Source: Bin5 sp965218625
GTDB lineage: Bacteria > Chloroflexota > Anaerolineae > Caldilineales > Caldilineaceae
DNA: 64,000 bases
Assembly (NCBI GenBank): GCA_965218625.1
Contig: CBDCLG010000016.1
Span: forward strand, 496,001 to 560,000
Reading direction: 5' to 3'
The position numbers and the translations under genes are program-made. Shown here piece by piece: positions 17,723 to 27,200 of the stretch; position 1 is the first letter of the stretch; each line of letters begins with the position of its first letter. The notes beneath the pieces were generated by a model, which was not told where the DNA came from, searched no databases, and saw only the letters and a list, made by a program, of their open reading frames with translations.

Positions 17723-19477
17723 TCAGCGTCGCGGTCTTGGTGGAATCTCATCCCTTCCCGGCTCGTACCAGAGACCGGCTACCGGCGGCGGGACCGGGTC
17801 GCGCGCGATGCGCATGTCGACGACACAAGGCCGGCCGCAGGCGAGGGCATGCCGCATCGCGTCGCCAATCTCACAGTGGCGGGTCACCGTCAGACCTTCG
17901 GCATTCAGCGCCTTGGCCAGTGCCGCATAATCGGTGTCCTGGCTGAACTCGGTGCCGATGACGCGACCGCCGTAACTGGCCTGCTGACCGCCGCGGATCG
18001 CTCCCAACGTCCCGTTGTTAAACACTGCCCACACCACCGGCGCGTCCCACTCAACCGCGGTGATCACCTCCTGGCACACCATCAGAAAGCCGCCGTCGCC
18101 GGTCACGCACACAGCGGGCAAATCGGGGCGGGCCAGCTTGCCGCCGATGATCGAGGTCGGACCGAAACCCATCGGCGTCCATCCGCCCGGGTAGAGCAGC
18201 CGGCGCGGCCCGTACACCGGGAAGAATGCGCCAAAGTAGTGGTTGTGGTCGCCGGTGTCCAGCGAGAAGAGAACCTCTCTGGGCAGCACGCGCCGCAGCT
18301 CTTCCACCACCCGCAGCGGCTCCATCCCTTCGCTGTCGCTCCCGTCGCCGGGAACCTCCAGTCGGAAGGAGTCCTTGACCTGCGCGGCGAGCTCCTTGTT
18401 CCCCCGCCTGCCCGGCGGCGGCTGCTTCGCCGACAGCGCGGCCAGAACCTCCTGAAGCGTGGCCTTGGCGTCGCCCAACAGTCCAAGCTCTACCGGATAG
18501 GTACGCCCGATCTGGTTGGCGTCGATGTCGATCTGAATGAAGCGGTTCTGCTCGACAAAGGGCATGCCTTCCGTCCACCAGCACGTGGACAGGTCGGAAA
18601 AACTGAATCCGACAACCAGAACGACGTCAGCATGGTCGCGGATCAGGTCGTGCGCGCTGGGATGGCCGAGCCAGCCCAGGTTGCCGGCGCTCAAGACGTG
18701 GTCCTCCGGCAAAACGCCCTTGGCCGCGTAGGAAGTTGCCACGGGCGCGCCCAGCAGCTCCGCCAGCGCCTCGATCTCAGGCCCCGCATCCGCCAGCAAG
18801 GCACCGTACCCGGCCACGATAACGGGATGCCTGGCCGCGTGAAGCGCTTCGGCAGCCTTCTCGACCGCCTGCGCGTCCGCCCGCACCCGCCCGGCGTAGC
18901 GAAACTGCTCCGGACTGGGGATTTCCGGGTAGTCGTGGTAGGCGGCCTGCAGGTCCCACGGAATCTCGATGGCGACCGGCCCCGGGTTGCCGCTGCGCGC
19001 CAGCGCGCAGGCCTTGCGCACAACTTCCGGCACCAGGTCCGGATGCTGCACCTGCCATACCTTCTTGACGAGCGGCTGCAGCACCTGCGCAAAGCTCTGA
19101 TCGGGCAGACCGTAGAAGGGGCTGGTCTCCTGCAGCTGCCCGCGGCCGACCCAGCGCGAAATCACACCGCCGAAGATGGCCACCACCGGGCTCGAGGAGG
19201 CCATCGCCGAGGCAAGACCCATAACCATATTGGCCGGGCCGGGACCGACCGACGCGCAGCAAACGCCGATCTCGCCTGAGATGCGGGCGTAGCCGTCGGC
19301 AATGTGGGCCGAGGCCTGCTCGTGGCGGGTCAGCATGAACTCGATCTGCGGCGAGTCGTAAATGGCGTCGAGGATGTTCGTGTTGCCGTGCCCCGGATGG
19401 CCGAAGACGTACTTTACACCCTCCAGCTCCAGTGCCTTCACCAGCGCCTCAGCGCAGCGCATCCGGCTCATCTCCAC
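17723..19477 (-). CDS. Thiamine-diphosphate-dependent enzyme (acetolactate synthase-like)
   Basis: The 584-residue protein has the three-domain architecture of the pyruvate oxidase/acetolactate synthase family. The catalytic Glu sits in LTRHEQASAHIADGYAR near residue 53, the middle domain has the VVLVVGFSFSD cofactor-domain pattern, and the ThDP/Mg motif is VTGDGGFLMVCQEV with the trailing FNNG, near residues 460-490. Neighbouring catabolic genes suggest a decarboxylase or carboligase on an organic acid rather than branched-chain amino acid synthesis, but the substrate is not readable. The ATG at 19477 is followed in frame by a second Met (MEMSRM), either of which could be used. Confidence 0.88.
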   Translation of the reverse strand: MEMSRMRCAEALVKALELEGVKYVFGHPGHGNTNILDAIYDSPQIEFMLTRHEQASAHIADGYARISGEIGVCCASVGPGPANMVMGLASAMASSSPVVAIFGGVISRWVGRGQLQETSPFYGLPDQSFAQVLQPLVKKVWQVQHPDLVPEVVRKACALARSGNPGPVAIEIPWDLQAAYHDYPEIPSPEQFRYAGRVRADAQAVEKAAEALHAARHPVIVAGYGALLADAGPEIEALAELLGAPVATSYAAKGVLPEDHVLSAGNLGWLGHPSAHDLIRDHADVVLVVGFSFSDLSTCWWTEGMPFVEQNRFIQIDIDANQIGRTYPVELGLLGDAKATLQEVLAALSAKQPPPGRRGNKELAAQVKDSFRLEVPGDGSDSEGMEPLRVVEELRRVLPREVLFSLDTGDHNHYFGAFFPVYGPRRLLYPGGWTPMGFGPTSIIGGKLARPDLPAVCVTGDGGFLMVCQEVITAVEWDAPVVWAVFNNGTLGAIRGGQQASYGGRVIGTEFSQDTDYAALAKALNAEGLTVTRHCEIGDAMRHALACGRPCVVDMRIARDPVPPPVAGLWYEPGRDEIPPRPRR

Positions 19478-19578
19478 GTCCCTTCGCCCGGCCGGCCTGT
19501 TTGCGTCCGGCTCATGGCAGCAGTTTCACTCATCAGCAGTCTTCCGCGATCCTTCGATGTGAGCAAGTCCCGCGGTGC

Positions 19579-20410
19579 TCACGAACCGAGCGGAACACCG
19601 TACGGACTGTCCAGGTACTTGCCTACGTGGCGGTTGAGAGGCCAGCCCTGTCCTCCCTCCAGGCGAAACGAGTCCGATCGGCCGAGCAGCCAGAAAAACA
19701 TCTCGGCAGCGTCATTGCAGTCGCGGAACTGCTCCCGGAAAGTCTGCCCCTCCAGCTTGTAGTTGGCGGTAGCAATATCGAAGTCCGGCTCGCGCACCCA
19801 GTCGCGCTTGGGCGCCTCCGTTCGCCAGTAGTTGTATTTCAGCAAGATTACGCATTCCTTGCCCGCTTGCGACGCCTCGACGGTGCCAGATCGAGTAGAC
19901 CGTCAGAAAGATGGAACCGGCCGGCGCGGCCGACCGGAACGCCCCCCGGATTGCGCCGTAGTGTCCCATCTGCTTTGACAGCGAGAAGAGGAAATGGGAG
20001 CCGGGCAGCAGCTCGGTCGGCCCCAGGTCGAGCGAGCAATCCTCCGGGTAGTAGAAGACCTGCAGGTAGTTGAGCTCAGGTCCGTGTTTCGAGTTGCCGT
20101 CCCGGTGCCAGCCCTGGGCCGGGGAAGGGCACATGACGCGATGGTTGCTCATCACGATCGGCAGCCCGAAATTCTGGCTCAGCAGCGAGCGCACCGCGCC
20201 GGCCGCCTGCGGATTCAGGATCACGTTGTCGACAAACCAGTCCTCCGTCAGGATCTCGGTCGGCTCGTGCGACGGGTTGTGGTCCAGATAGTCAACGACC
20301 CGGCGGTTGATCTCGTCCGGAACCACGCCTTCCAGCAGCAAGAAGCCCTGCTTGCAAAACTCCAGTACCTGGCTATCGTTCAGTGTTGGCCTGCAAGTGT
20401 GTGTTCTCAT
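19579..20410 (-). pseudogene. Phytanoyl-CoA dioxygenase (PhyH) paralog 3, broken by a +1 frameshift
   Basis: From ATG 20410 the frame carries a full PhyH core: His102/Asp104 in GWHRDGNSK, PGSHF near 137, and His176 in SIWHRRG. At about residue 188, within the AATCTTGCT stretch at 19841-19849, the frame changes: the original continues in an unrelated frame, while the homologous C-terminus LLKYNYWRTEAPKRDWVREP lies in another frame and runs to the stop at 19579. Deleting one base restores a single protein of about 277 residues. Either the gene is decaying or the base is a sequencing error; both parts look well preserved. Confidence 0.8.
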
Positions 20411-20548
20411 TGTTCGAATTCTCCTCTTCGGCGGGCTAGATCACCATCCCCCGCAACCGTAAAATTTCGGGCGCTCCTTCGAAAACGTCAACCACACAAA
20501 CCTAGGTCCATTTCGTATAGCCGCCCGGGGGAACAGCTTCCGCCGCCA

Positions 20549-21328
20549 CTATCGCACCTCGTAGATCTCTGCCCGCTCCTGCGCAATACGATTACGCGTC
20601 AGGTCCTGCAGCTCGGCCGGCATCCGTTCGAACGTCTCCGGCCAGACCGGCTGATGTCCGCCCTCGCGCGCCAGATTCCACCAGGGTGGATAGTAGGCGA
20701 TGTTGAGGGCCATGCGATGCTGGTCCTGTGTCGTATTGGCCCCGTTGGCATGCCATACGCCGCCGTGCCACAGGAAGACCGACCCGCGGCGCCCCGTGAT
20801 CGGCAAGAGCCGCTTGTCATCCGCCTTCATGCCCCTGGGCGGGCGGCGGCGCAGGCGGTGGCTCGTTGGCATTATGCGCGTCGCCCCGATCTCCTCCGTA
20901 AAGTCGGTCATCATCCAGATGGAGTTGATCATCCAGGGCGTGTCGGGCAACAGCTCCGGCAGGTCCTGCGCCGAGTCCGTGTGCACGCCCCCCGCCGGCG
21001 CGCCCGGCTTGACCCACTTGGAACAGGCTTCTGCCAGGCGAATCTCCTGCCCGAGAAAGTGCCTCGCAACCGCCAGCACGTCCGGATGGGCGGCGCAATC
21101 CCAGCTCATCTCCTCCAGGTTGAGCAGACTGAACAGGGTCTGGTAGAGGTCATCATCCGGGTCCTGGAAGTAGGCGCGATTGCCCGCGTCCTCGTGCATG
21201 GCAAAGAATCTCTTTGCCATCCGTTCCGCCTGTTCGGCAGGGATCGCCTCTTCCAGAACGCAGTAGCCGAACAGGTCCAGATGCTCAATCGCCTCTTGAA
21301 CTTTCACCCTAATGTCCTTTCCCCCCAA
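20549..21328 (-). CDS. Phytanoyl-CoA dioxygenase (PhyH) family protein, paralog 4
   Basis: A 259-residue member with His116/Asp118 in PAGGVHTDSAQ, a histidine pair in LWHGGVWHANGAN with His193 as the likely third ligand, and a following Arg. The N-terminal HLDLFGYCVLEEAIP is the conserved PhyH start region. It is intact, unlike paralog 3, which lies 138 bp downstream in the same direction. The stop is at 20549 and the ATG at 21328 is well placed for this N-terminus. Substrate unknown. Confidence 0.87.
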   Translation of the reverse strand: MGGKDIRVKVQEAIEHLDLFGYCVLEEAIPAEQAERMAKRFFAMHEDAGNRAYFQDPDDDLYQTLFSLLNLEEMSWDCAAHPDVLAVARHFLGQEIRLAEACSKWVKPGAPAGGVHTDSAQDLPELLPDTPWMINSIWMMTDFTEEIGATRIMPTSHRLRRRPPRGMKADDKRLLPITGRRGSVFLWHGGVWHANGANTTQDQHRMALNIAYYPPWWNLAREGGHQPVWPETFERMPAELQDLTRNRIAQERAEIYEVR

Positions 21329-21355
21329 TGTCCCTTCTCCTCTGCGGGCGGTCGC

Positions 21356-21718
21356 TCACCGCTCCAAGATGAACTCGCATCCCAGCCCGTAGCTCCTGCT
21401 CTCGTCCAGCAGCACGGCAAGGTTGGGAAACTGGACGACCCGCCAGCCGTCGCGCACCGCCTCCAGAACCGTCTGATACGGCCAATCCTCCGCATCCGGC
21501 ATCTCCTCGGCGATCTCTCCGCCCTCCATCAGGAGCATGCCGTTCACCGGACTGGTCAGCGACGTGCTGGTCGCCTGCAGGTAGAGCAGGTCCTGGCTTT
21601 TTCCTTCGCTGCCACTGACCGCCTCCAGTACGTCGTTCAACATCTCTTCGCTGAGCGTCTCGGCGCGGTGGGCTTCGATGCATTGTTGCAGTTTTTGCTT
21701 TATTTTTCGATTACCCAT
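21356..21718 (-). CDS. Small hypothetical protein
   Basis: Starting at ATG 21718 (MGNRKIKQKLQQCIEAHR), preceded by AAGGAAA, this gives 120 residues. The frame extends further upstream but that stretch has no homologous look or ribosome-binding site. The protein is soluble and mixed, with EGGEIAEEMPDAEDWPYQTVLEAVRDGWRVVQFPNLAVLLDESRSYGLGCEFILER as its C-terminal region in several pieces. I do not recognise a family. It lies 27 bp upstream of PhyH paralog 4 and may share its transcript. Confidence 0.55.
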   Translation of the reverse strand: MGNRKIKQKLQQCIEAHRAETLSEEMLNDVLEAVSGSEGKSQDLLYLQATSTSLTSPVNGMLLMEGGEIAEEMPDAEDWPYQTVLEAVRDGWRVVQFPNLAVLLDESRSYGLGCEFILER

Positions 21719-21931
21719 CGTTTTATTTCCTTGTCGTATTAGCCCGCTGGCGGGGCCCATGCTCACAAACTGCGTTCGGGCCGCTTCGACAGTTGGGCAA
21801 AGAGAGTGTGCCCCATCGCAGGGACAGGCACCTGACAGCGAGAGAGGGGTTCAGCCGCTGAAGAGTGGCCGTACCTTCGCTGCGAGAGCGCGGAAAACGT
21901 TTGCACACATAGGGGGCCACCTTTCGCCCAC

Positions 21932-24174
21932 TCACTGAGATTTCCTTAGTTGCAAACGGGCCAGCGTAACCTCCGGTTGCCATGTACCTATCTGAACGGT
22001 TGGGACCTCGGTTTCGAAATTGTAGACAACCAAGCGAAACTCGAATTCACCTGGCGGCAGGTCGGTTGGAATTACTAGGACGTGCAGGGTGTCAACCCGC
22101 CCTTCCTCCGACCACATGTTTGTAGGCCGATGAATTCGGTCCCGCAGGACAGCGTCCTCCTGGAACATCCTTTCCCCGTTCTCATTGTACAGTCGCAGGG
22201 AGACCGAATAGTCGATATTCATTTCTTGGGTTTATCTGCCACTGCATCGCCAGCCACATCGGGCGGTCACGTTCCAGTTCTAGCATCCGCGGCGCAGCGA
22301 TCTGCTCCTCGCCCTGGCCCAGCGCAAGACCCTTTAGCACGATTCCGCCATCATACTCGACTGTCGGCGGGACGATGTCCCCATAGAATGTCCAGGGACG
22401 AATCAAAGAGATATCCGCGAAACTGTGAACGAGAAAGCTGGAGTGCTCTTCGCTACCCTGGAACCGCCCGTACCTGTTCAGGAGTACGGCGAACTGCTCG
22501 GAATCTTCTCCCATCCAATGCACGCTGTCCTTCCACTCCACAACCTTCACTAGTGAAACAGTCTCTTCGCCGGCAATCGCGGTTTCGACTCGATGGACGA
22601 AGTCCGGCTTGGCCGGATCGAAAATGTGAGCAGGAGCCTCGCCCTGGTACAAGTATCTGAAGTTCCAATCATGCTGGTAAGTGGGAATCAGGTAGACAGT
22701 GCCGGGTTCTGATGGCTGCACGTTCAGAGTTTGGGCCAGTTCCAGCCAGGGCACTCCGTGATGCCACGGTAGTTCGGTCTCAACCTTCCCCAACTTGGAT
22801 TGGCCTTGGTATATTGCCGCACCCTGGACCAGAATCAGGCCGCTTGCCGCAATCGCCACAGAAACAGCACTCAGGGAAGCGAGTTTACTGGGAAGGCGCT
22901 CCTTCACGAAATGTAAAGGCTCCCATATCCCGACACCCACGAGAAGGTAGATTGCAGGCACAGCACCCATCATGCGCAGGAAGTTTGGTCCCCGGTGAGC
23001 CGCCAGCAACGACGGAAAGAGCAATACCAGCGACCAGAGTAGCAACAGGCGATAGGAGGCTCCCTCTTTCCAGCGCCACAGGGCCACACATGCGCCTGAC
23101 CAGAAAAAGAGTGCTTCCCATGGACTCAAAAGAATCTTGTCAGGCAAGCTCGCGCCGTCTCGAAAATCAAATGCATATCTATGGTCCCAAAAGACTGTTC
23201 AGAATTGCACCCAACGCGCCTGCTGAACTGTGCTCAGGGAGGAAGATCCAGACCATCTTGCTGCGCATGAAAAAGTGGTCGGGATGTAGAGCAAAGTGGA
23301 TGAGAATTGGCGCGGCCACCAAGGCAGACACCGCCAAAAACACGGATACCAAAGGCACTGCAGCCCGCACTCCAGACCTGGTGACGGAACGAAACGGCAA
23401 GAGAAAGCTCAAGCCAAACAAGAGAAATAGAATCGGCACAAAACGCGCCGCAATGTATGTGTACGGCGTCAGCCCGGCACAGATTCCTGCCAGAGCGACC
23501 CGCCACAGACTACCCCGCCTCCAACCATCCCATAGAACCGCCAAGCTCAGGCTAAGAAACAACGGCAAATAGGGGGCCCTGAGAGCCAATCGTCCAGCCC
23601 CGTTATTGTCACCTGAGACTGCAAGCAGGCCGGCCGCCACACCGCCTATCACCAGCCCACGCCATGGGGTGGCCTGCCCATCCTTGTTGCGCCCGAAGAG
23701 AATCCCACCCAACCAAAAAACAACAAGAACCGTGGCAGAACTTACCAACGCCGTCGGCAGGCGTAACGCCAGGACACTGCGGCCAAAAAGGGAAGTTGTC
23801 AAGGCAGTTGCGTAGACTATCATTCCTTCGCGACCGTAATTCCTGGGGAAAAAGACCGCGTGCTCTCCTTGCAGCACGCGCAGCGCATCCACGCCATGCG
23901 CCGATTCATCATAGAAGAGCCCCAACGGACTCTCATTCAGGCCGTAAAGACGCAAGGACAGCACAACTAGGGCCAGCACCACTACAATCCCTGCTGTTGC
24001 CAGCTTGATGCGTAGCGGTTCATCCCACAAGAACCTCCCGGCTCCAGGCGCCCCTTGCCTTGTAGATACAGACTGTAGTTGACTCACACTCAACCCATTG
24101 CAACCGATTCTGTCGACGTCTTTTTCGAACGTCTCCACACGTAGCAGCAGGAGTCGGTCCCTGCTTCGACCCAC
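21932..24174 (-). pseudogene. GT39/PMT-like membrane glycosyltransferase broken by two +1 frameshifts
   Basis: Three frames together make one protein of about 730-745 residues. The first (24174-23179) has LGLFYDESAHG, the acidic luminal motif of ArnT/PMT-type transferases, and many membrane helices. At the T4 run (A's at 23189-23192 on the plus strand) the frame must shift to read SLWDHRYAFDFRDG and continue in 23147-22182. A second shift at an A3 run (22222-22224) leads into the C-terminal DYSVSLRLYNENGE domain ending at 21932. Removing one base at each site rejoins the frames. The true start is unclear; GTG at 24174 is the furthest option. The family uses lipid-linked sugars at the cell surface. 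Confidence 0.72.
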
Positions 24175-24189
24175 GCGCAGGAAAGTAAA

Positions 24190-25123
24190 TTATCCAAATA
24201 ACTCCAGCGCATTCTCACCCAAGACGGAGGCCTGTTCCTTCTGCGAAAGGAAACGCGTGTGTAGCTTCGCGAGTTCGATGTACTGCCTGTACGTCGCGTG
24301 GACGAGCGTGCCCGGCTGGTCGCTGCCCCACATGACCTTGTGCGCGCCAATCCGCCCGATCGCCGCTCGCAGGTAACGTTCTACTGTCGGGAAAGGATAC
24401 CTCTCCTCCTGGACATAGGCAATCAGCGAAGCGCAATCGAACCAGACGTTGGGCAGCCGGCCAAGGTCGATCTGTTCCTGCCACTGCCGCCACAAGTCGG
24501 GGTCGGCTTCGGCTGCCGGCGACGGCTGGCCCAGGTGTGCCACTACCACCTTCAGCTGCGGATGACGTTCGGCGATGACGCGCACGGCCGCCGTCTGGTA
24601 TGAACGGCTGCCAACGCCCCCCAGGTCCAGCACCAGCACCAGTTCGCGCCGCTCCAACTCCTGCCACAGCCAGACCAGGTCGACCGCATCGAGCCGTGCC
24701 TGCGGATGAATGCCGCACAGCCCGGTCGGCACCGAACATTCCAGCTTGAGCGCGCCAAACCTCGCTTCCGAGCCCCCCGTCTCGAAGAGTTCGTCGAAAG
24801 TGGAGCGGCTGTCCTCCATCCACGGGTCGAAATAGGCCGCGCCTACAAGCCTGTAACCGAATCGCTGCAGCGCTTCGGAAACATAGCCGTTGCATTCGCC
24901 GTAGAACGGCCCCTGCAGCAACACCGCCCTGTCCACGCCGGCCCAGTCGAGATTGGCCAGCAACGTCTCGGGGGGTATAGCTCAGCCCCTCACCAAATGG
25001 AGGTGTAACCTGCCGTTCTTCAGGACCGACCATCGCCCGCCCGTAACCCAGACCCCGTGTCGGTCCGGCGGCATTGAGGCCGTCAATTCGGGGGAAAATG
25101 TGGCAGTGAGCGTCAACCAGCAT
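24190..25123 (-). pseudogene. Amidohydrolase (TIM-barrel) family protein broken by a +1 frameshift
   Basis: The N-terminus MLVDAHCHIFPRIDG, with the HxH metal motif of amidohydrolase_2 enzymes, starts at 25123 and runs in one frame. At a C6 run (G6 at 24970-24975 on the plus strand) the homologous sequence moves to another frame, ETLLANLDWAGVDRAVLLQG, and continues to the stop at 24190 with the later motifs VVVAHLGQP and VMWGSDQP (the Asp being the usual metal ligand). One fewer base in the run would give one protein of about 310 residues. The second frame is well preserved, so either recent loss or a sequencing error is possible. Likely hydrolase or decarboxylase of a carboxylic substrate. 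Confidence 0.75.
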
Positions 25124-25224
25124 TGGCAGTTCTCAGAGCAACTTCCCGAATGCCTGCGCCGCCGAGAACGGGGGCGCATCCGTGGGGGATCCTTCGATTT
25201 CGTATAGCAAGGGTGGGCAGGCCG

Positions 25225-26271
25225 TCAGTCGCCCATCGCTCGCCGACCGGCAGGCGTCAACAGGACGATGCGCCCCAGAATCTCTCCCGTGCGCAAGACC
25301 GCCAACGCCTCGTTCGCCTCCTCCATCGGGAAAGTCTGGGTTACGATCGAGCGGATCCTGCCCTCCGCCATCAGACGTGAGACGCTGATAAGGTCCTGCT
25401 TGCGCCCCGCGCGCGTGCCGATGATCTCCAATTCGTTCTGCGCCAGGTACTTGCCTTCGACAGGGTAAAAGTCAGGCGTGTAGCCGACGATTACCAGGCG
25501 TCCGCCGTGCCGCAGCGCGTTGATACCGGTCCCCATCGTCTCCGTCGTACCCACGATGTCGATCACACAGTCAACGCCCAGCCCGCCGGTGCGTTCGCGC
25601 ACCGCGGCGGAGATATCCACCTGGTCAGGGTTAAGGACTTCATCTGCGCCGAGCTGGCGGGCCCAATCTGCCTTCGCTTCCGACAGTTCTACCGCCAAGA
25701 CGCGCGTGCCCGCCGCTTTGGCCAGCTGCACGGCCATCGAGCCCACCCCGCCGACGCCGATGATAAGCACGCTTTCGCCCAAACGGAGCCCGGCGCGGTC
25801 GACCGCATGAAAGCCTGTCATGCCGGCGTCGCAGCAGACCGCGCTGTCCGGCCATGCAACTCTCTCCGAGACGCGCACCAGCTGGCGCGCCGGTATGGCC
25901 AGGTATTCGGCATAGCCGCCGTGCCGGTCCTTGGCGCCCAGCACGCCGCCCATATTGACGCAGATCTGCTCGCGGTGGGTCCGACAGGGCAGGCAATCTC
26001 CGCACGTGGTGAAATTGTAGATGATAACGCGGTCGCCAGCCTCGAACCCGTTTACCCGTTCACCGGTCTCCGCCACAACGCCGGCGACCTCATGGCCTAT
26101 GATGAATGGCAGTTCCGGCGTGTAGCCAAATCCGTCCAGAAGCTTCAGGTCGGTGCCGTCGATTCCGCAGGCCATGACCTGCACCAGCACCTCATCGGGT
26201 CCCGGCGCCGGCGTAGCCACCTCCTGCCATGCCAGCGGCTCTTTGAACGCCCGCAGGACGGCCGCTTTCAT
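25225..26271 (-). CDS. Zinc-binding alcohol dehydrogenase
   Basis: The 348-residue medium-chain dehydrogenase has ACGIDGTDLK and IIGHEVAGVV for the catalytic zinc and the four structural-zinc cysteines in CGDCLPCRTHREQIC. The Rossmann motif is GVGGVGSMAVQLAKAAG. It should oxidise an alcohol or polyol with NAD(P). It is the next gene upstream of the amidohydrolase and downstream of the sugar-phosphate isomerase on the same strand, in what looks like one catabolic transcript. Confidence 0.9.
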   Translation of the reverse strand: MKAAVLRAFKEPLAWQEVATPAPGPDEVLVQVMACGIDGTDLKLLDGFGYTPELPFIIGHEVAGVVAETGERVNGFEAGDRVIIYNFTTCGDCLPCRTHREQICVNMGGVLGAKDRHGGYAEYLAIPARQLVRVSERVAWPDSAVCCDAGMTGFHAVDRAGLRLGESVLIIGVGGVGSMAVQLAKAAGTRVLAVELSEAKADWARQLGADEVLNPDQVDISAAVRERTGGLGVDCVIDIVGTTETMGTGINALRHGGRLVIVGYTPDFYPVEGKYLAQNELEIIGTRAGRKQDLISVSRLMAEGRIRSIVTQTFPMEEANEALAVLRTGEILGRIVLLTPAGRRAMGD

Positions 26272-26340
26272 TGGAATGCCTCCTGATTTCTGCCGGCAAG
26301 CGCAGTCGTCTCACCTTCGCGACCGGGCAGTGGCAACGGG

Positions 26341-27189
26341 TCAATCCTCTGCGAGAATGTCTTCCAGGAACGTCTTGCCTTCCGCCAAAACCTGCCTCGG
26401 ATTGTCGGGATAGCCCCACGCCATCGCCTCGTACTCAAGCGATATGTAGCCGTCGAATCCGTTCGCGACCATGGTCCTGATCAGGCCGCCGAAATCGATG
26501 TCGCCCTCGCCCAGCGGCGGAAAACCGAAGTTCTCGCGATCGCCGCCGGCGTCCTTTGCGTGCATGTGCTTCACCTTGTCGCGCACCGCCAAGTAGGCGT
26601 CAAGCACGGCATCGCCGCGCACATGGTAGTGTGCCGGGTCGAAGAGGACGCCGAGCGTTTCAAGCCCTTCTGTGCCGAGAAGCCGCTGCAAGCGCGCCGA
26701 ACTGTGGACCAGCGACCCGTAGGGACTGGCCGCCTCGATCAGGATCATCACGCCAAGCCGTTCGGCCTCCGACGCCAGGTCGCGCATCGCCTCCAGGCAC
26801 CAGTCCCAGTAGGTGCTCTCCCAGCCGTAGAACAGCTTGGCGCCGCAACCGGTGATCACGTACGGGACCTCCATATCCGCGGCCAGGTGCAGCGCGCCGC
26901 GAATGAACTCGACGTTCTCCCGCCGCACAGCGGGCTCGCCGTGTATCACGTTCGTGTGCGCGTTGAGCGCGCCGATTGCGATGCCCGTCTGCTGTGCGTA
27001 GCTGCGTACCGCGCGCCGCCGGCCGGCATCCGCCGCCGAGCTCATATGCGGCTTGGGCGGCGGGATGAAAGGAGGCGCCAGCTCCAGGCTGATGTCGATG
27101 GCCTGGTAGCCGTCCGCCGCCAGGATATCGATCGCCTGCTCCACGCTGTACTCGTGCAGAAGGCCCGAATTGCAACTCAGTCCCTTCAT
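26341..27189 (-). CDS. Sugar phosphate isomerase/epimerase (xylose-isomerase-like TIM barrel)
   Basis: The 282-residue protein has the AP endonuclease family 2 fold. Metal-site segments are visible in order: ILIEAAS, LGVLFDPAHYHVRGD, KHMHAKD and ISLEYE near the C-terminus, supplying Glu, Asp, His and Glu ligands. Members isomerise or epimerise sugars or related polyols, or dehydrate inosose-type compounds. It lies between the BKACE enzyme (start of the run) and the zinc dehydrogenase, only 11 bp from the BKACE stop, supporting co-transcription. Confidence 0.87.
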   Translation of the reverse strand: MKGLSCNSGLLHEYSVEQAIDILAADGYQAIDISLELAPPFIPPPKPHMSSAADAGRRRAVRSYAQQTGIAIGALNAHTNVIHGEPAVRRENVEFIRGALHLAADMEVPYVITGCGAKLFYGWESTYWDWCLEAMRDLASEAERLGVMILIEAASPYGSLVHSSARLQRLLGTEGLETLGVLFDPAHYHVRGDAVLDAYLAVRDKVKHMHAKDAGGDRENFGFPPLGEGDIDFGGLIRTMVANGFDGYISLEYEAMAWGYPDNPRQVLAEGKTFLEDILAED

Positions 27190-27200
27190 GATACCTCCGC

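Noticed and set aside
17849..19279. A 476-residue plus-strand open frame
   Set aside because: It is the antisense shadow of the ThDP enzyme; high-GC codon use keeps it open. The real protein on the minus strand has full family motifs.
19994..21742. A 582-residue plus-strand open frame
   Set aside because: It runs antisense to PhyH paralogs 3 and 4 and the small hypothetical gene and has no family features.
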